The notes below the pieces were generated by a model. That model had not been told where the DNA came from. It worked only from the letters and a program-made list of their open reading frames with translations, and did no database searches. Positions 47,969-56,735 of a stretch of DNA of 64,000 bases are shown piece by piece. A program made the translations under genes and the position numbers. The DNA is from Massilia putida (GTDB lineage Bacteria > Pseudomonadota > Gammaproteobacteria > Burkholderiales > Burkholderiaceae_D). The stretch lies in NCBI RefSeq assembly GCF_001941825.1, contig NZ_CP019038.1:2418001-2482000 (forward strand), given 5' to 3'. Numbering within the stretch: the first letter of the stretch is position 1; every line of letters starts with the position of its first letter.

Positions 47969-49867
47969 ATGATCGCTTCCAAGTTCGCCCCCGCCGTGTC
48001 GGCCGCCGTGCTCGCGCTGGCGCTGGCCTTCCCGGCCCGTGCCGACGTGCCGGCACCCGTCGACCAACCGTACCCCGGCACCATCGTGCTGAACGTCGAC
48101 GCGACCGATCTGTCGCAGCAGGTCTTCCGCATGCATATGACGATCCCGGTGAAACCCGGCCCGCTCACGCTGCTGTATCCGCAGTGGCTGCCCGCGAACC
48201 ACGGCCCGAACGGCCCGATCACCCAGCTGGCGGGCCTGAAATTCACGGCAAACGGCAAACCCGTCGAGTGGACGCGCGATCCGGTCCACGTGTACGCGTT
48301 CCACCTGACCGTGCCGGAAGGCGCGACCGCGTTGGAAGCGGAATACCAGTACCTGTCGCCGCTGGAGCCGGGCCAGGGCCGCATCACGATGACGGACGAC
48401 ATCCTCGGCGTGCAGTGGATCTCGACGACGCTGTACCCGGCCGGCTATGTGGCGCGCGGCATCGACGTGCAGGCCAACCTCAAGCTGCCCGCGGGCTGGC
48501 AGTACGCCACCGCGCTGGAGACGGACAACCGCGCCGGCGACGACGTGCACTTCAAGACGAGCGACCTGGAGACGCTGATGGATTCCCCGCTGTTCGCGGG
48601 CCGCTACAGCAAGCGCTTCGAGCTCGACCCGGACGGCAAGGTGCGCGTCACGCTGAACGTCTTCGCCGACAGCCCGGAAAGCCTGGACGCGAAGCCCGAG
48701 CAGATCGCCCCGCACCGCGCGCTCGTGCAACAAGCGTATAAACTGTATGGTTCGTATCACTACGACCACTACGACTTCCTACTTGCCCTGTCCGACGAAT
48801 TCGGCGGCATCGGCCGCGAGCATCACCAGTCCAGCGAGAACGGCGTCAAGCCGGGCTACTTCACCGACTGGGCCAAGAGCGAGGCCGGACGCGACCTGCT
48901 GCCGCACGAGTACACGCACTCGTGGAACGGCAAGTTCCGCCGCCCGGCCGGCCAGAACGTCCCCAACTTCAACACCCCGATGGACAACGAGCTGCTGTGG
49001 GTGTACGAAGGCCAGACCCAGTACTGGGGCAATGTGCTGGCCGCGCGCTCCGGCCTCGTCTCGCTCGCGAGCGCGCGCGACGCGCTGGCCGCGATGGCGG
49101 CGCGCTACGACAGCGTCGCGGGTCGTTCGTGGCGCGCCGTGCAGGACACCGTCTACGACCCGATCCTGAACGCCCGTCGCAGCCTGGGTTGGCCGAACTG
49201 GCAGCGCAGCGAGGACTACTATGTCGAGGGCATGCTGATCTGGCTGGACGTCGACACGCGCATCCGCGACATGTCCGGCGACAAGCGCTCGCTGGACGAT
49301 TTCGCGCGCGCCTTCTACGGTGTGAACAACGGCAGCCACCTGCCCGCGTTCTACACGTTCGACGACGTCGTCGCGACGCTGAACAAGATCGAGCCGTACG
49401 ACTGGGCCGGCTTCCTGCGTGCGAAGCTGGACGGCCACGGCCCCGGGGCCCCGCTGGACGGCCTTGCGCGCGCCGGCTGGAAGCTCGTCTACACGGATAC
49501 GCCGACGGACTACATGAAGGGGGCGGACGAGCGCAATAAATCGCTGGACCTGACGTATTCGCTCGGCTTCACGGTCACGCAGGACGGCGCCGTCCGCAAC
49601 GTCGTGTGGGACGGCATCGGTTTCCGCGCGGGCCTCGCGGCCAACACGACCGTCATGGCCGTGAACGACCGCGTCTACAAGCCGGAACTGCTGAAGGCGG
49701 CGATCAAGGACGCGAAGGACGGCAAGCCGATCCGCCTGCTGGTCAAGAAGGGCAATGTGCTGCGCACCGTATCGCTCGACTACCGCGGCGGCCCGCGCTA
49801 CCCGCGTCTGGAACGCATCCCGGGTACGAAGGACCGCCTGGAAGCGATCTTCAGGGCGTTGAAGTAA
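47969..49867 (+). CDS. M61-family aminopeptidase with PDZ domain
   Basis: A 632-residue secreted metallopeptidase (glycyl aminopeptidase-like). The signal peptide is about residues 1-24 (VLALALAFPARADV). An N-terminal beta domain is followed by the zinc motif HEYTH in LLPHEYTHSWNGKFRRP and the downstream LWVYEGQTQYWG with the third ligand Glu. A PDZ-like domain occupies about 525-610. The ATG at 47969 was chosen because it gives a signal peptide; the longer frame would add a non-signal leader. Confidence 0.92.
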   Translation: MIASKFAPAVSAAVLALALAFPARADVPAPVDQPYPGTIVLNVDATDLSQQVFRMHMTIPVKPGPLTLLYPQWLPANHGPNGPITQLAGLKFTANGKPVEWTRDPVHVYAFHLTVPEGATALEAEYQYLSPLEPGQGRITMTDDILGVQWISTTLYPAGYVARGIDVQANLKLPAGWQYATALETDNRAGDDVHFKTSDLETLMDSPLFAGRYSKRFELDPDGKVRVTLNVFADSPESLDAKPEQIAPHRALVQQAYKLYGSYHYDHYDFLLALSDEFGGIGREHHQSSENGVKPGYFTDWAKSEAGRDLLPHEYTHSWNGKFRRPAGQNVPNFNTPMDNELLWVYEGQTQYWGNVLAARSGLVSLASARDALAAMAARYDSVAGRSWRAVQDTVYDPILNARRSLGWPNWQRSEDYYVEGMLIWLDVDTRIRDMSGDKRSLDDFARAFYGVNNGSHLPAFYTFDDVVATLNKIEPYDWAGFLRAKLDGHGPGAPLDGLARAGWKLVYTDTPTDYMKGADERNKSLDLTYSLGFTVTQDGAVRNVVWDGIGFRAGLAANTTVMAVNDRVYKPELLKAAIKDAKDGKPIRLLVKKGNVLRTVSLDYRGGPRYPRLERIPGTKDRLEAIFRALK

Positions 49868-49948
49868 GTCCTAGAGGTAGGTCATCGAACTGTCATGAAA
49901 ACCTCCTAAGCTGAAGGTGCCCGACAACAGCACAACAAGGAGGCGAAC

Positions 49949-50713
49949 ATGGGATGGCTGAACCGATTGCGCGCCGCACGGCTCCGGCGCACTTCGCCCT
50001 GGCAGGCCGCGCTGGCGGACCTGCCGGCATGGCTGGAGCCTTCCTGGCGCCTCAGCGCACCGCACGAATACGAGGGCATCCCGACGGATGCCTTTTTTTT
50101 CGCCCGCGCGGCGGAAGGATTGCTGCGCTTCTTCGACGCGGTCCGGCACAGCGGGCGTCCCTGCGCCCTGCCATCGAACGCGGCCGACTCGGTGTGGCAC
50201 GCGTGGCTGCGCCGCGACCCGACCGGACTCGAACGCTTCTGCCGGCGGCATATCGGGATCGCCGTGCCGCACGTCGAACGGACCGGACTCGCGCCAAGCG
50301 CCCTGCTCCACACGTTCGCGGCCTGCTGCGCGCGCGACGGCGTCAAGCCGGGCACCATGCGCCTGCCCGCGCTATTCGCCCTGGATGCCGGCCTGCGCAT
50401 GCCGGGCGGGCACGGTTACTGGAACCGGGCAGGCGAGATCCGCTACGCGCACCTGAACGAACGTGGCCGCGGCATGTGGCGCGCCAGGCCGCATCCGGAA
50501 CTGGCGCTGGCGGTCCTCGTGGCGCACGGTCTCGTCGCCCCGCAGATCCTGGCCGCCCACGAACGCCGGCGCGCGCTGGCGACGGATGGCAGTTCCTGCG
50601 GCGGCATGGCCTTTGCGGACGGCGACGCGTGCAGCGATGGCGGCGCCGGCGACGGTGGGAGCGACGGCGGCTGCAGCTGCGGCAGCAGTTGCGGTGGCGG
50701 TGGCGGCGACTGA
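49949..50713 (+). CDS. Glycine-rich-domain (GRDP-like) protein with Gly/Cys tail
   Basis: A 254-residue protein. The middle part (NAADSVWHAWLRRDPTGLERFCRRHIGIAVPHVER) resembles the D-x-VWH...FC...H pattern of GRDP-like proteins. The final 45 residues are Gly/Ser/Asp-rich with five cysteines, ending CSCGSSCGGGGGD. A perfect AGGAGG precedes the ATG. An unbroken run of eight T at 50093-50100 codes part of an FFF triplet and could cause slippage. There is no signal peptide. The function is unknown; the tail could bind metal or be a low-complexity spacer. Confidence 0.7.
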   Translation: MGWLNRLRAARLRRTSPWQAALADLPAWLEPSWRLSAPHEYEGIPTDAFFFARAAEGLLRFFDAVRHSGRPCALPSNAADSVWHAWLRRDPTGLERFCRRHIGIAVPHVERTGLAPSALLHTFAACCARDGVKPGTMRLPALFALDAGLRMPGGHGYWNRAGEIRYAHLNERGRGMWRARPHPELALAVLVAHGLVAPQILAAHERRRALATDGSSCGGMAFADGDACSDGGAGDGGSDGGCSCGSSCGGGGGD

Positions 50714-50720
50714 AGCCGCT

Positions 50721-51356
50721 CTAGCGGATGATCTCCGCCAGCTCCGCGGCCACCTGGCGCCCGAGCAGGTGGATGTGCCAGCCGTCGACGAAGCCGTGGT
50801 GGGCCTGCACGGCGAACGGAAACTGCAGGCCGTCGGGCCCGTCGCGGAAACGGCCCCAGGCCAGCGATGGAATGTCGGGCGTGGCCATTGAGGCCATCGG
50901 ATGCTGGATCGAGGTAAAGGCCAGCCACGGCATGCACGTGACGAACACCTGATCCTTCGCGTCGCGCGGCGACATCGTGCGGTATTTGACGTTCAACGCC
51001 GTCATGTTCGAAGCGGCTTCCCGCGCCGCCAGGCCGCGCGCGACGAATTCGCGCACGTCGTCGGTCCAGTCGAACTGGGCGAAATTCAAGTCGCCGTGCT
51101 GGTTCATCACGGTGAACGACGGCACGAGACGGTCGATCCGGATCACTTCTCCGTCCACGATGCGGTAGCGGAAGTTCTCGACCTTGAGCACCGCGCGCAG
51201 CACGGCGCACAGCATCACGTGGAACGGCGCCAGGTCCTGCGCTTTGCACCAGGGCCGGAAATCCGGGACGTCGAGCGTGAAGCACAGGTTGACCGCGGGG
51301 CTTTCCATGCGGTCGAAGAAGTCGAAGCGGTCGCGCCGCCGTTCGAAGTCATGCAT
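50721..51356 (-). CDS. Chloramphenicol acetyltransferase-like protein
   Basis: A 211-residue CoA-dependent acyltransferase of the CAT trimer fold. The catalytic motif HHxxxDG is intact in QAHHGFVDGWHIH. Other CAT-like stretches are FDFFDRMESPAVNLCFTLDV, RYRIVDGEVI and CMPWLAFTSIQHPM. Chromosomal members of this group are not necessarily resistance genes. It overlaps the end of the alpha/beta hydrolase gene by eight bases, so the two are translated together. The longer frame to 51422 is rejected. Confidence 0.88.
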   Translation of the reverse strand: MHDFERRRDRFDFFDRMESPAVNLCFTLDVPDFRPWCKAQDLAPFHVMLCAVLRAVLKVENFRYRIVDGEVIRIDRLVPSFTVMNQHGDLNFAQFDWTDDVREFVARGLAAREAASNMTALNVKYRTMSPRDAKDQVFVTCMPWLAFTSIQHPMASMATPDIPSLAWGRFRDGPDGLQFPFAVQAHHGFVDGWHIHLLGRQVAAELAEIIR

Positions 51357-52125
51357 GCGTCGCCCCCGCGTCGAGATAGCGCGCGCTCCACGCCGCGATG
51401 ACGCCGGCCACGTACGCCGCATCGTCGCGCCGCGTGATCAGGTGGTCCATGCCGTCCAGCGAGATGAAACTTTTCGGATGCTGCGCCAGTTCGAAGATGC
51501 GGGTGGCGTTGTCCATGCTGACGGTATCGTCCTGTGGCGCCTGCATCACGAGCAGCGCGCGTCCGAGCGTGGCGATCTTGTCGTGCAGGTGGTGCCGGCC
51601 GGCGTCCTCGATGAAGTGCTGGCGGATGTTGAAGTCGCGCCCGGCCAGCTTCACGCGCGCCTCGCCCTGTTCGGCGATCGTGTCGAGGTGCTCGGACAGC
51701 AGTTTATGCACGACGTAGTGCGGATCGCTGGGCGCGGCGATCGTCACGACGGCCCGCGCTTCCGGCACGCGGTGCGCCGCCGCCAGCACGGCCGCGCCGC
51801 CCAGGCTGTGGCCGATCAGGAGCGTCGGCGCCGCGAATTTGGCGCGCAGGTAATCGGCGGCCGTGACGAGGTCTTCGACGTTGGACGAAAAATTGGTGTC
51901 GGCGAAATCGCCATGGCTGGACCCGAGCCCGGCGAAGTCGAAGCGCAGCACGGCCACGCCCAGGCTTGCCAAGCCGCGCGCGATGTGCGTGGCGGCCAAT
52001 ACGTCCTTGCTGCAGGTGAAGCAGTGGGCAAAGATGCCGTAGGCGCGCGGGGTGCCGGTGGGAGCGTCCAGCTTGGCGGAGATCTTGCCGTGCGGGCCGG
52101 GGAAGTCGATACGTTCGGTGAGCAT
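51349..52125 (-). CDS. Alpha/beta hydrolase of the OsmC-associated type, lacking the OsmC domain
   Basis: A 258-residue hydrolase. The sequence (GIFAHCFTCSKDVLAATHIARGLASLG, RFDFAGLGSSHGDF, the nucleophile elbow LLIGHSLGGAAVLAAA) matches the hydrolase half of proteins usually fused to an OsmC peroxiredoxin-like domain. Here it ends at about 258 residues with no OsmC part and no adjacent OsmC gene. Catalytic His is likely in GMDHLITR. It overlaps the CAT-like gene by eight bases. Confidence 0.85.
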   Translation of the reverse strand: MLTERIDFPGPHGKISAKLDAPTGTPRAYGIFAHCFTCSKDVLAATHIARGLASLGVAVLRFDFAGLGSSHGDFADTNFSSNVEDLVTAADYLRAKFAAPTLLIGHSLGGAAVLAAAHRVPEARAVVTIAAPSDPHYVVHKLLSEHLDTIAEQGEARVKLAGRDFNIRQHFIEDAGRHHLHDKIATLGRALLVMQAPQDDTVSMDNATRIFELAQHPKSFISLDGMDHLITRRDDAAYVAGVIAAWSARYLDAGATHA

Positions 52126-52259
52126 GGTGTTGGTTGCAGAAAGCGGTGACAGACGCATTGTGGAACAAGCCGCGCATGTTTGCCAGGGCGGGTGGGAATG
52201 CGTGAGATTCCGGGGCCGTGAAGTTGCTATGCTGGGAGGTCGACTCAAGGAGAAAACGC

Positions 52260-52454
52260 ATGCGTCTCATCATCGCCCTCGTCCTGCCCTGGCTGACCTT
52301 TTTCACCATCGGCCGTCCGTTCGCGGGGATCATCTGCCTGATCCTGCAGATCACCCTGATCGGCTGGCTGCCGGCCGCGATCTGGGCCGTGTATGCGCTC
52401 AGCCAGTACAAGACCGACCAGAAGATCGAGCGCGCCCTGCGGCAACGGGCGTAA
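52260..52454 (+). CDS. Small YqaE/Pmp3-like membrane protein
   Basis: A 64-residue protein with two hydrophobic helices (IIALVLPWLTFFTIG and GIICLILQITLIGWLPAAIWAVYAL) and a charged tail YKTDQKIERALRQRA. The arrangement resembles the YqaE/Pmp3 family of stress-related membrane proteolipids. AAGGAGA stands before the ATG at 52260; a longer frame to 52218 is rejected. Confidence 0.75.
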   Translation: MRLIIALVLPWLTFFTIGRPFAGIICLILQITLIGWLPAAIWAVYALSQYKTDQKIERALRQRA

Positions 52455-52466
52455 GCCGCTCCCGGT

Positions 52467-52620
52467 GTGAAGAACGCTGTCGGCCTTCTGCTTTGGCTGG
52501 CCGGGCACGTCGTCAACGTCCTGACCTTATTCGCAGCCTTCGTGTGTATCGTCGGCTGCGTCGTCTGGATGCGCGCGCCGCGCCCGGACGTGGCGTTCAA
52601 GGGCTATGGACCGCATCGTT
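52467..52620 (+). pseudogene. Possible truncated membrane-protein gene at the island edge
   Basis: From a GTG at 52467 the frame reads KNAVGLLLWLAGHVVNVLTL, one long hydrophobic helix, then a short loop WMRAPRPDVAFKGYG. After about 52615 it runs into DNA that is antisense to the hybrid kinase gene and stops looking protein-like. The GC content drops at the same place. I read it as the 5' remnant of a gene cut by insertion, but a chance ORF is possible. Confidence 0.35.
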
Positions 52621-52634
52621 TAAGTCGAGCGAAA

Positions 52635-54341
52635 TCACGGCGCAAGAATGCTTGCGAGCTTCTCCGGGGTACAAGGCTTGGCAATATGCATGTCGAAACC
52701 GGCATCGAGCGCGGCGACCTCGATGGCCGGCGCGGTATAGCCTGTGAGGGCAACCAGTTTCGTCTTGCGTCCGATCGTGGCCCTGGTCCTGCGGGCGATT
52801 TCCAGGCCGTCGATGCCGGGCAATCCAATGTCGATGATCGCAATATCTGGTCGCATGTCCAGCAGCTTTTCGAGTCCCCCGCTGCCGTCGGCTGCTGTCG
52901 TGACGGAATAACCGAACTCGGTCAACAGGGCGCACAGCATTTCGCGTGCGTCGGGATTGTCTTCCACGACCAAGATTCGATGGGTACCCGAGGACGGCTG
53001 TGGCAGCAGGGCCGGCTGTTCCGTAGCTCCGGTTGCGTTCTGCTGCAGTCCAGCCTCCGACATGAGCGGGAGTTCGACGATGAACCTGCTTCCATGGCCG
53101 AGCCCCTCGCTTTCGGCGCGCACTGTACCTCCATGGAGCCTGATGATCGATCTCACCAGCGCCAATCCGATGCCGAGTCCGCCTCGTGCACGGTCGATGC
53201 CCGGATCAACCTGGACGAAGACATCGAAGATGACGTCGAGCTTTTCGACAGGGATACCCCGGCCGTGGTCCGTCACGATAATTCGCGCGCAATTCTTTTG
53301 TAATGGCATAGTCTCGAGCAGAAGTTCCACCTGCCCATCGGGATGACTGTACTTGGCCGCATTCGTCAGCAGGTTGGCCAGTACCTGCTCCAGTCTGGTT
53401 GCATCACCAAAAGCCGTGAAGTTTGCCGGCGCCACCCTGGTCGACATCGTCAACCGGTGCCGTTCGAACAGTTCGCGCACCGCATGGACCGCGCTGTCGA
53501 CCACATCGCGCAGATCTAGTTCCTTACGATGTAACTCTACGGCCCCCTGGTCGATCCGTGACATCTCCAGCAAATCGTCCACAAGGCGTGTCAGATTTTT
53601 CGTCTGACGCTTGCAGACCGCCAGCAGCCGTTCCTGCCGCCCTTCGTCTGCGCCCGCCGCGATGTCCCACAGTTGCAAGGCGGACGTGATGGCCGCCAGC
53701 GGATTACGCAGTTCGTGCGCGAGCATGGCAAGAAACTCGTCCTTGCTCCGCGCGGCCTCACGAGCGCGGTGGGCATAGTCGGCCAACTCGGCGTTTGCAA
53801 CCTGCAATTCGCGTTTCGCTTTGTCGATATCGATACTCCGCCGGACGATTTCGGCCTCCATTGTCACCTTGTCCGCGCTTAGCATTTCGGTAAAGGCGCG
53901 CTGTTCTGCATGCGCTTCAGTCAGCCTTACATAGTCGGTGATGTTATCCACTCGATGCGCAATGCACAGGAGCTCGCCGTCATCTGCAAAGATGGGGGCG
54001 TTGACGGGACTCCAGTAACGCACATCGAAACCGTTACCATCAGGCCGCCGGACGTCGTACCTTTGAACGGCCATGACGTCGGGCTGACGGGTTGCAACCA
54101 CGCGTTTCAACGAGCGTGACAAATTCGTAGTGGAGTTGGCATCGGGCGTACCCGGATTGTCAGGGAACATCTCGAACACGGGGTGGCCGATGATTTCGTC
54201 GCGTTGCCTCAAGGTCGCACGCAGATACTCGTCGCTGACCCCCGCGATCGTGAAGTCCACGTCGGGCAGCAACAGCAGAAAGGCGCCTGGAAGCGCTTCG
54301 AAAACGTTGCGATATTGCTCTGGCAATAATAACGAAGTCAT
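52635..54341 (-). CDS. PAS-domain hybrid histidine kinase with C-terminal receiver
   Basis: A 568-residue cytoplasmic signalling protein with no membrane helix. A PAS-type sensor spans about 10-140, then a helical linker (about 140-200), HisKA with H209 (LAMLAHELRNPLAAITSALQ), an ATPase domain (NLLTNAAKYS, DHGRGIP, GGLGIGLALV) and a receiver with D504 (AIIDIGLPGIDGLE). It lacks an output domain. The gene has visibly lower GC and different codon use from its neighbours and sits next to an IS element, so recent acquisition is likely. No partner regulator lies nearby. Confidence 0.93.
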   Translation of the reverse strand: MTSLLLPEQYRNVFEALPGAFLLLLPDVDFTIAGVSDEYLRATLRQRDEIIGHPVFEMFPDNPGTPDANSTTNLSRSLKRVVATRQPDVMAVQRYDVRRPDGNGFDVRYWSPVNAPIFADDGELLCIAHRVDNITDYVRLTEAHAEQRAFTEMLSADKVTMEAEIVRRSIDIDKAKRELQVANAELADYAHRAREAARSKDEFLAMLAHELRNPLAAITSALQLWDIAAGADEGRQERLLAVCKRQTKNLTRLVDDLLEMSRIDQGAVELHRKELDLRDVVDSAVHAVRELFERHRLTMSTRVAPANFTAFGDATRLEQVLANLLTNAAKYSHPDGQVELLLETMPLQKNCARIIVTDHGRGIPVEKLDVIFDVFVQVDPGIDRARGGLGIGLALVRSIIRLHGGTVRAESEGLGHGSRFIVELPLMSEAGLQQNATGATEQPALLPQPSSGTHRILVVEDNPDAREMLCALLTEFGYSVTTAADGSGGLEKLLDMRPDIAIIDIGLPGIDGLEIARRTRATIGRKTKLVALTGYTAPAIEVAALDAGFDMHIAKPCTPEKLASILAP

Positions 54342-54479
54342 ACTGTCAGATTACGAGCGATGTCTTTAGCACAGTGTACGTGATCTAACATATACCCGGA
54401 TTTTTACCGGAAATCCCTGCCATAAGATCCAGCGTCAAAAAGTCTTCGCTGTCCATAACACAGCGATACGTCTGCTTTG

Positions 54480-54499
54480 GGTCCAGGCTGTGTGAAAAC
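54480..54499. repeat. Left terminal inverted repeat of the IS1182-type element
   Basis: GGTCCAGGCTGTGTGAAAAC, pairing with 56141-56160 at 16 of 20 bases; the inner bases continue with partial similarity. Confidence 0.7.
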
Positions 54500-54534
54500 A
54501 AAAGGCAGAATATCGGGGCCGCGAGAAGCCGGTT

Positions 54535-56073
54535 TTAGCACGGGGCGAGAGCCCCAGTCACGCCAAACCTGCTTCTCAGCCTTCCAGGTAAGGTGGTCAA
54601 AATAATTGCCCGGAGTGGGCCATATCGCCGCAGAAAAAGGGCATACGCCCTGATCGCATCCATCATCGCGGCGATGCCGAGCAGTGCCATCAATCGCTTG
54701 AGGTTATAGGCAAGCACGTGCAGGCTCATCTCGGTCTTCACGCGTTCAAGGCCCTTCGTCAAGAAGTGCGTCGATCCCATCCACGCTTTGATCGTTCCGT
54801 ATGGATGCTCGACCGTGGAGCGCCGAATTCGCATGGCGTCGGGGCTTTGTTCGAGACGCGTCTGCATATCGTCAAGTACGGTCTGGTGCTCCCATCGCGT
54901 TACACGTCTATTCGGGCTCGGCGTGCATTTTTCCTTGAGCGGGCACCCCTGGCAATTCGAGCTCCAGTACCGGTGGTTTGTCATGCCTTTCTCGACAGTC
55001 GCAAAACGCCAGATCAGTGCCTCACCTGCCGGACAACGGTACTCGTTCTTGTGCGGATCATAAATGAAGTCAGCCTTGTCGAATCGCCCGTCGGCCTTGG
55101 CGCCCGAGGTCTTCGTCGGTGGCACCAGGGCGAAGATTCCGGCCTCGTGACACGCAAGGATTTCCTCACCCTTGAAGTAACCACGGTCGGCAATCGCGGT
55201 CAGTATCGGTGTGCCGATGACTGTGCGCGCCTTCTTGGCCATCCCGGACAGTTGATCGCGATCGCTACCGTTGTTTGTCACGTCGTGTTCGACGATCAAA
55301 TGATGCCGGGTGTCGACTGCGGTTTGGACGTTGTAGCCGACGATGCCGCTGCCCCGTGTCATCATCGAGCGAGCGTCCGGATCGGTCAGCGAAATCTGCG
55401 TTTCCCCTGTCTCTTCCAGCTTCGCTTCGATTTCGCGGAGCTTGGTCATCTGCTCCTTCAGCGACGCGATCTTGTCGTTGAGACGGACAGTTTTCGCTTG
55501 TATGGCAGCAGGTTCCTGCCGGTCGGCCGTGTCGAGCTCTGCCAGATAGCGAGTGATGTTGGCCTCGATCTCCTCCATCCTGCGCTTGAGCTTTGCGCCA
55601 GTGAAGTTGCGGTCGCTGCTGTTGACGGCCTTGAACTTGCTGCCGTCGATCGCGACCACCGCGTCCGAAAACAAATCCAGCTGCTGGCACAACACAACGA
55701 ACTGGCGGCAGACATTGCGAATGGCCTTGCCGTTGTCCTTGCGGAAGTTCGCTATCGTCTTGAAGTCGGGCCTCAGGCGCTGTGTCAGCCACATCAATTC
55801 GACGTTACGCTGGGCTTCACGTTCGAGTCGCCGGCTCGACTGGATACGATTGAGATAGCCGTAAATGTAAAGCTTCAGAAGCACGGCCGGGTGGTAAGCG
55901 GGCCGCCCCGTTTTCGCAGGCTGCACACCTTTGAATCCAAGCCCGCCAAGGTCCAGCTCTTCAACGAAGACATCGACCACGCGTACCGGGTTGTCCTCGG
56001 CAACGTAGTCGTCCAAGAGCTCGGGCAGCAGCGTGCCCTGTCCTCGATTCTCGCCTTCGATAAAGCGCTTCAT
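54535..56073 (-). CDS. IS1182-family transposase
   Basis: A 512-residue DDE transposase, apparently intact. The N-terminal half (LLPELLDDYVAEDNPVRVVD, LKLYIYGYLNRIQSSRRLER, RPDFKTIANFRKDN) is typical of IS1182. Catalytic acids are likely in VAIDGSKFKAVN, ADRGYFKG and the C-terminal STVEHPYGTIKAW region. A zinc-like cysteine cluster occurs in CQGCPLKEKC. The ATG at 56073 gives the conserved MKRFIEG start; the longer frame to 56196 would extend beyond the element end. Confidence 0.93.
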   Translation of the reverse strand: MKRFIEGENRGQGTLLPELLDDYVAEDNPVRVVDVFVEELDLGGLGFKGVQPAKTGRPAYHPAVLLKLYIYGYLNRIQSSRRLEREAQRNVELMWLTQRLRPDFKTIANFRKDNGKAIRNVCRQFVVLCQQLDLFSDAVVAIDGSKFKAVNSSDRNFTGAKLKRRMEEIEANITRYLAELDTADRQEPAAIQAKTVRLNDKIASLKEQMTKLREIEAKLEETGETQISLTDPDARSMMTRGSGIVGYNVQTAVDTRHHLIVEHDVTNNGSDRDQLSGMAKKARTVIGTPILTAIADRGYFKGEEILACHEAGIFALVPPTKTSGAKADGRFDKADFIYDPHKNEYRCPAGEALIWRFATVEKGMTNHRYWSSNCQGCPLKEKCTPSPNRRVTRWEHQTVLDDMQTRLEQSPDAMRIRRSTVEHPYGTIKAWMGSTHFLTKGLERVKTEMSLHVLAYNLKRLMALLGIAAMMDAIRAYALFLRRYGPLRAIILTTLPGRLRSRFGVTGALAPC

Positions 56074-56140
56074 GTCGCATCCGTATTGATGAGATACTGA
56101 CTCAACGTTTACTGGGCCGGTTCCGTTTACCTGGGCCTGC

Positions 56141-56160
56141 GTTTTTACACGGCCTGGGTC
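56141..56160. repeat. Right terminal inverted repeat of the IS1182-type element
   Basis: GTTTTTACACGGCCTGGGTC, the imperfect inverted partner of 54480-54499. Confidence 0.7.
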
Positions 56161-56199
56161 GAAAGCGGTCTCTGCCGAAGGATCACCATCGGCCAAAAG

Positions 56200-56735
56200 C
56201 GGCCCAACTTCCTCGGTGACAGCCCCTCCGATCTACAAAAGCCGTCCACACGCGCCGGTGGCACCGGGCATACGCTGCGCCGCCTGGCCGACCTGCCCGG
56301 GCCCCGTCCGCTCCCCGTGGTGGGCAATCTGCACCAGCTCGATTTCAAGCGGCTTCACCAGACCATGGAAAAGTGGGCGCGGAAACATGGTCCCGTTACC
56401 GGGTGAAGGTGCCAAACGGTGCGTTCATCGCGGTGGCCGACCCCGACCTGGTCGGCAAGGTACTGCGTGAGCGGCCGGACACCTTCCGACGGCCAGCCGT
56501 GCTGGCCGAGGTAGCGGCCGAGCTGGGCGCCATGCCCGGCCTGTTCGATTCGGAAGGGGCCGCGTGGCGTGACCAGCGGCGCATGGTGATGCAAGCCTTT
56601 GCGCCCCATGCGGTGAAATCGTATTTTCCGTCGCTGGTGCAAGTGGCGCGGCGCTTGCAGCGGCGCTGGGAGAATGCTGCGGCGGCCGGGCAGGCAATCG
56701 ACCTGGTGTTGGCGCGGGTACCGCACGCCGCTTAA
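56200..56735 (+). pseudogene. Cytochrome P450 N-terminal relic, frameshifted and truncated
   Basis: In one frame the sequence reads LRRLADLPGPRPLPVVGNLHQLDFKRLHQTMEKWARKHGP, the proline-rich start of a bacterial P450. It then hits a stop. Removal of one base (a C near 56394) would join it to the next frame, which continues YRVKVPNGAFIAVADPDLVG...RDQRRMVMQAFAPHAV, the B- and C-helix region. Homology ends near 56710 and only about 150 of some 450 residues are present, with no heme-binding Cys. It sits directly after the IS and abuts the imuB stop. Confidence 0.85.

Larger units (their letters stand above)
54480..56160 (-). mobile_element. IS1182-type insertion sequence
   Basis: An element of about 1.68 kb containing one transposase gene. 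The left end, GGTCCAGGCTGTGTGAAAAC (54480-54499), matches the reverse complement of the right end (56141-56160) at 16 of 20 positions, so these look like imperfect terminal inverted repeats. I could not identify a target duplication with confidence. It lies between the hybrid kinase gene and a P450 relic. Confidence 0.78.

Noticed and set aside
52620..53303. Continuation of the 52467 ORF across the kinase gene
   Set aside because: The downstream part is antisense to conserved kinase and receiver motifs and loses protein character.
54535..56196. Longer transposase start at 56196
   Set aside because: It would begin outside the terminal inverted repeat of the element.
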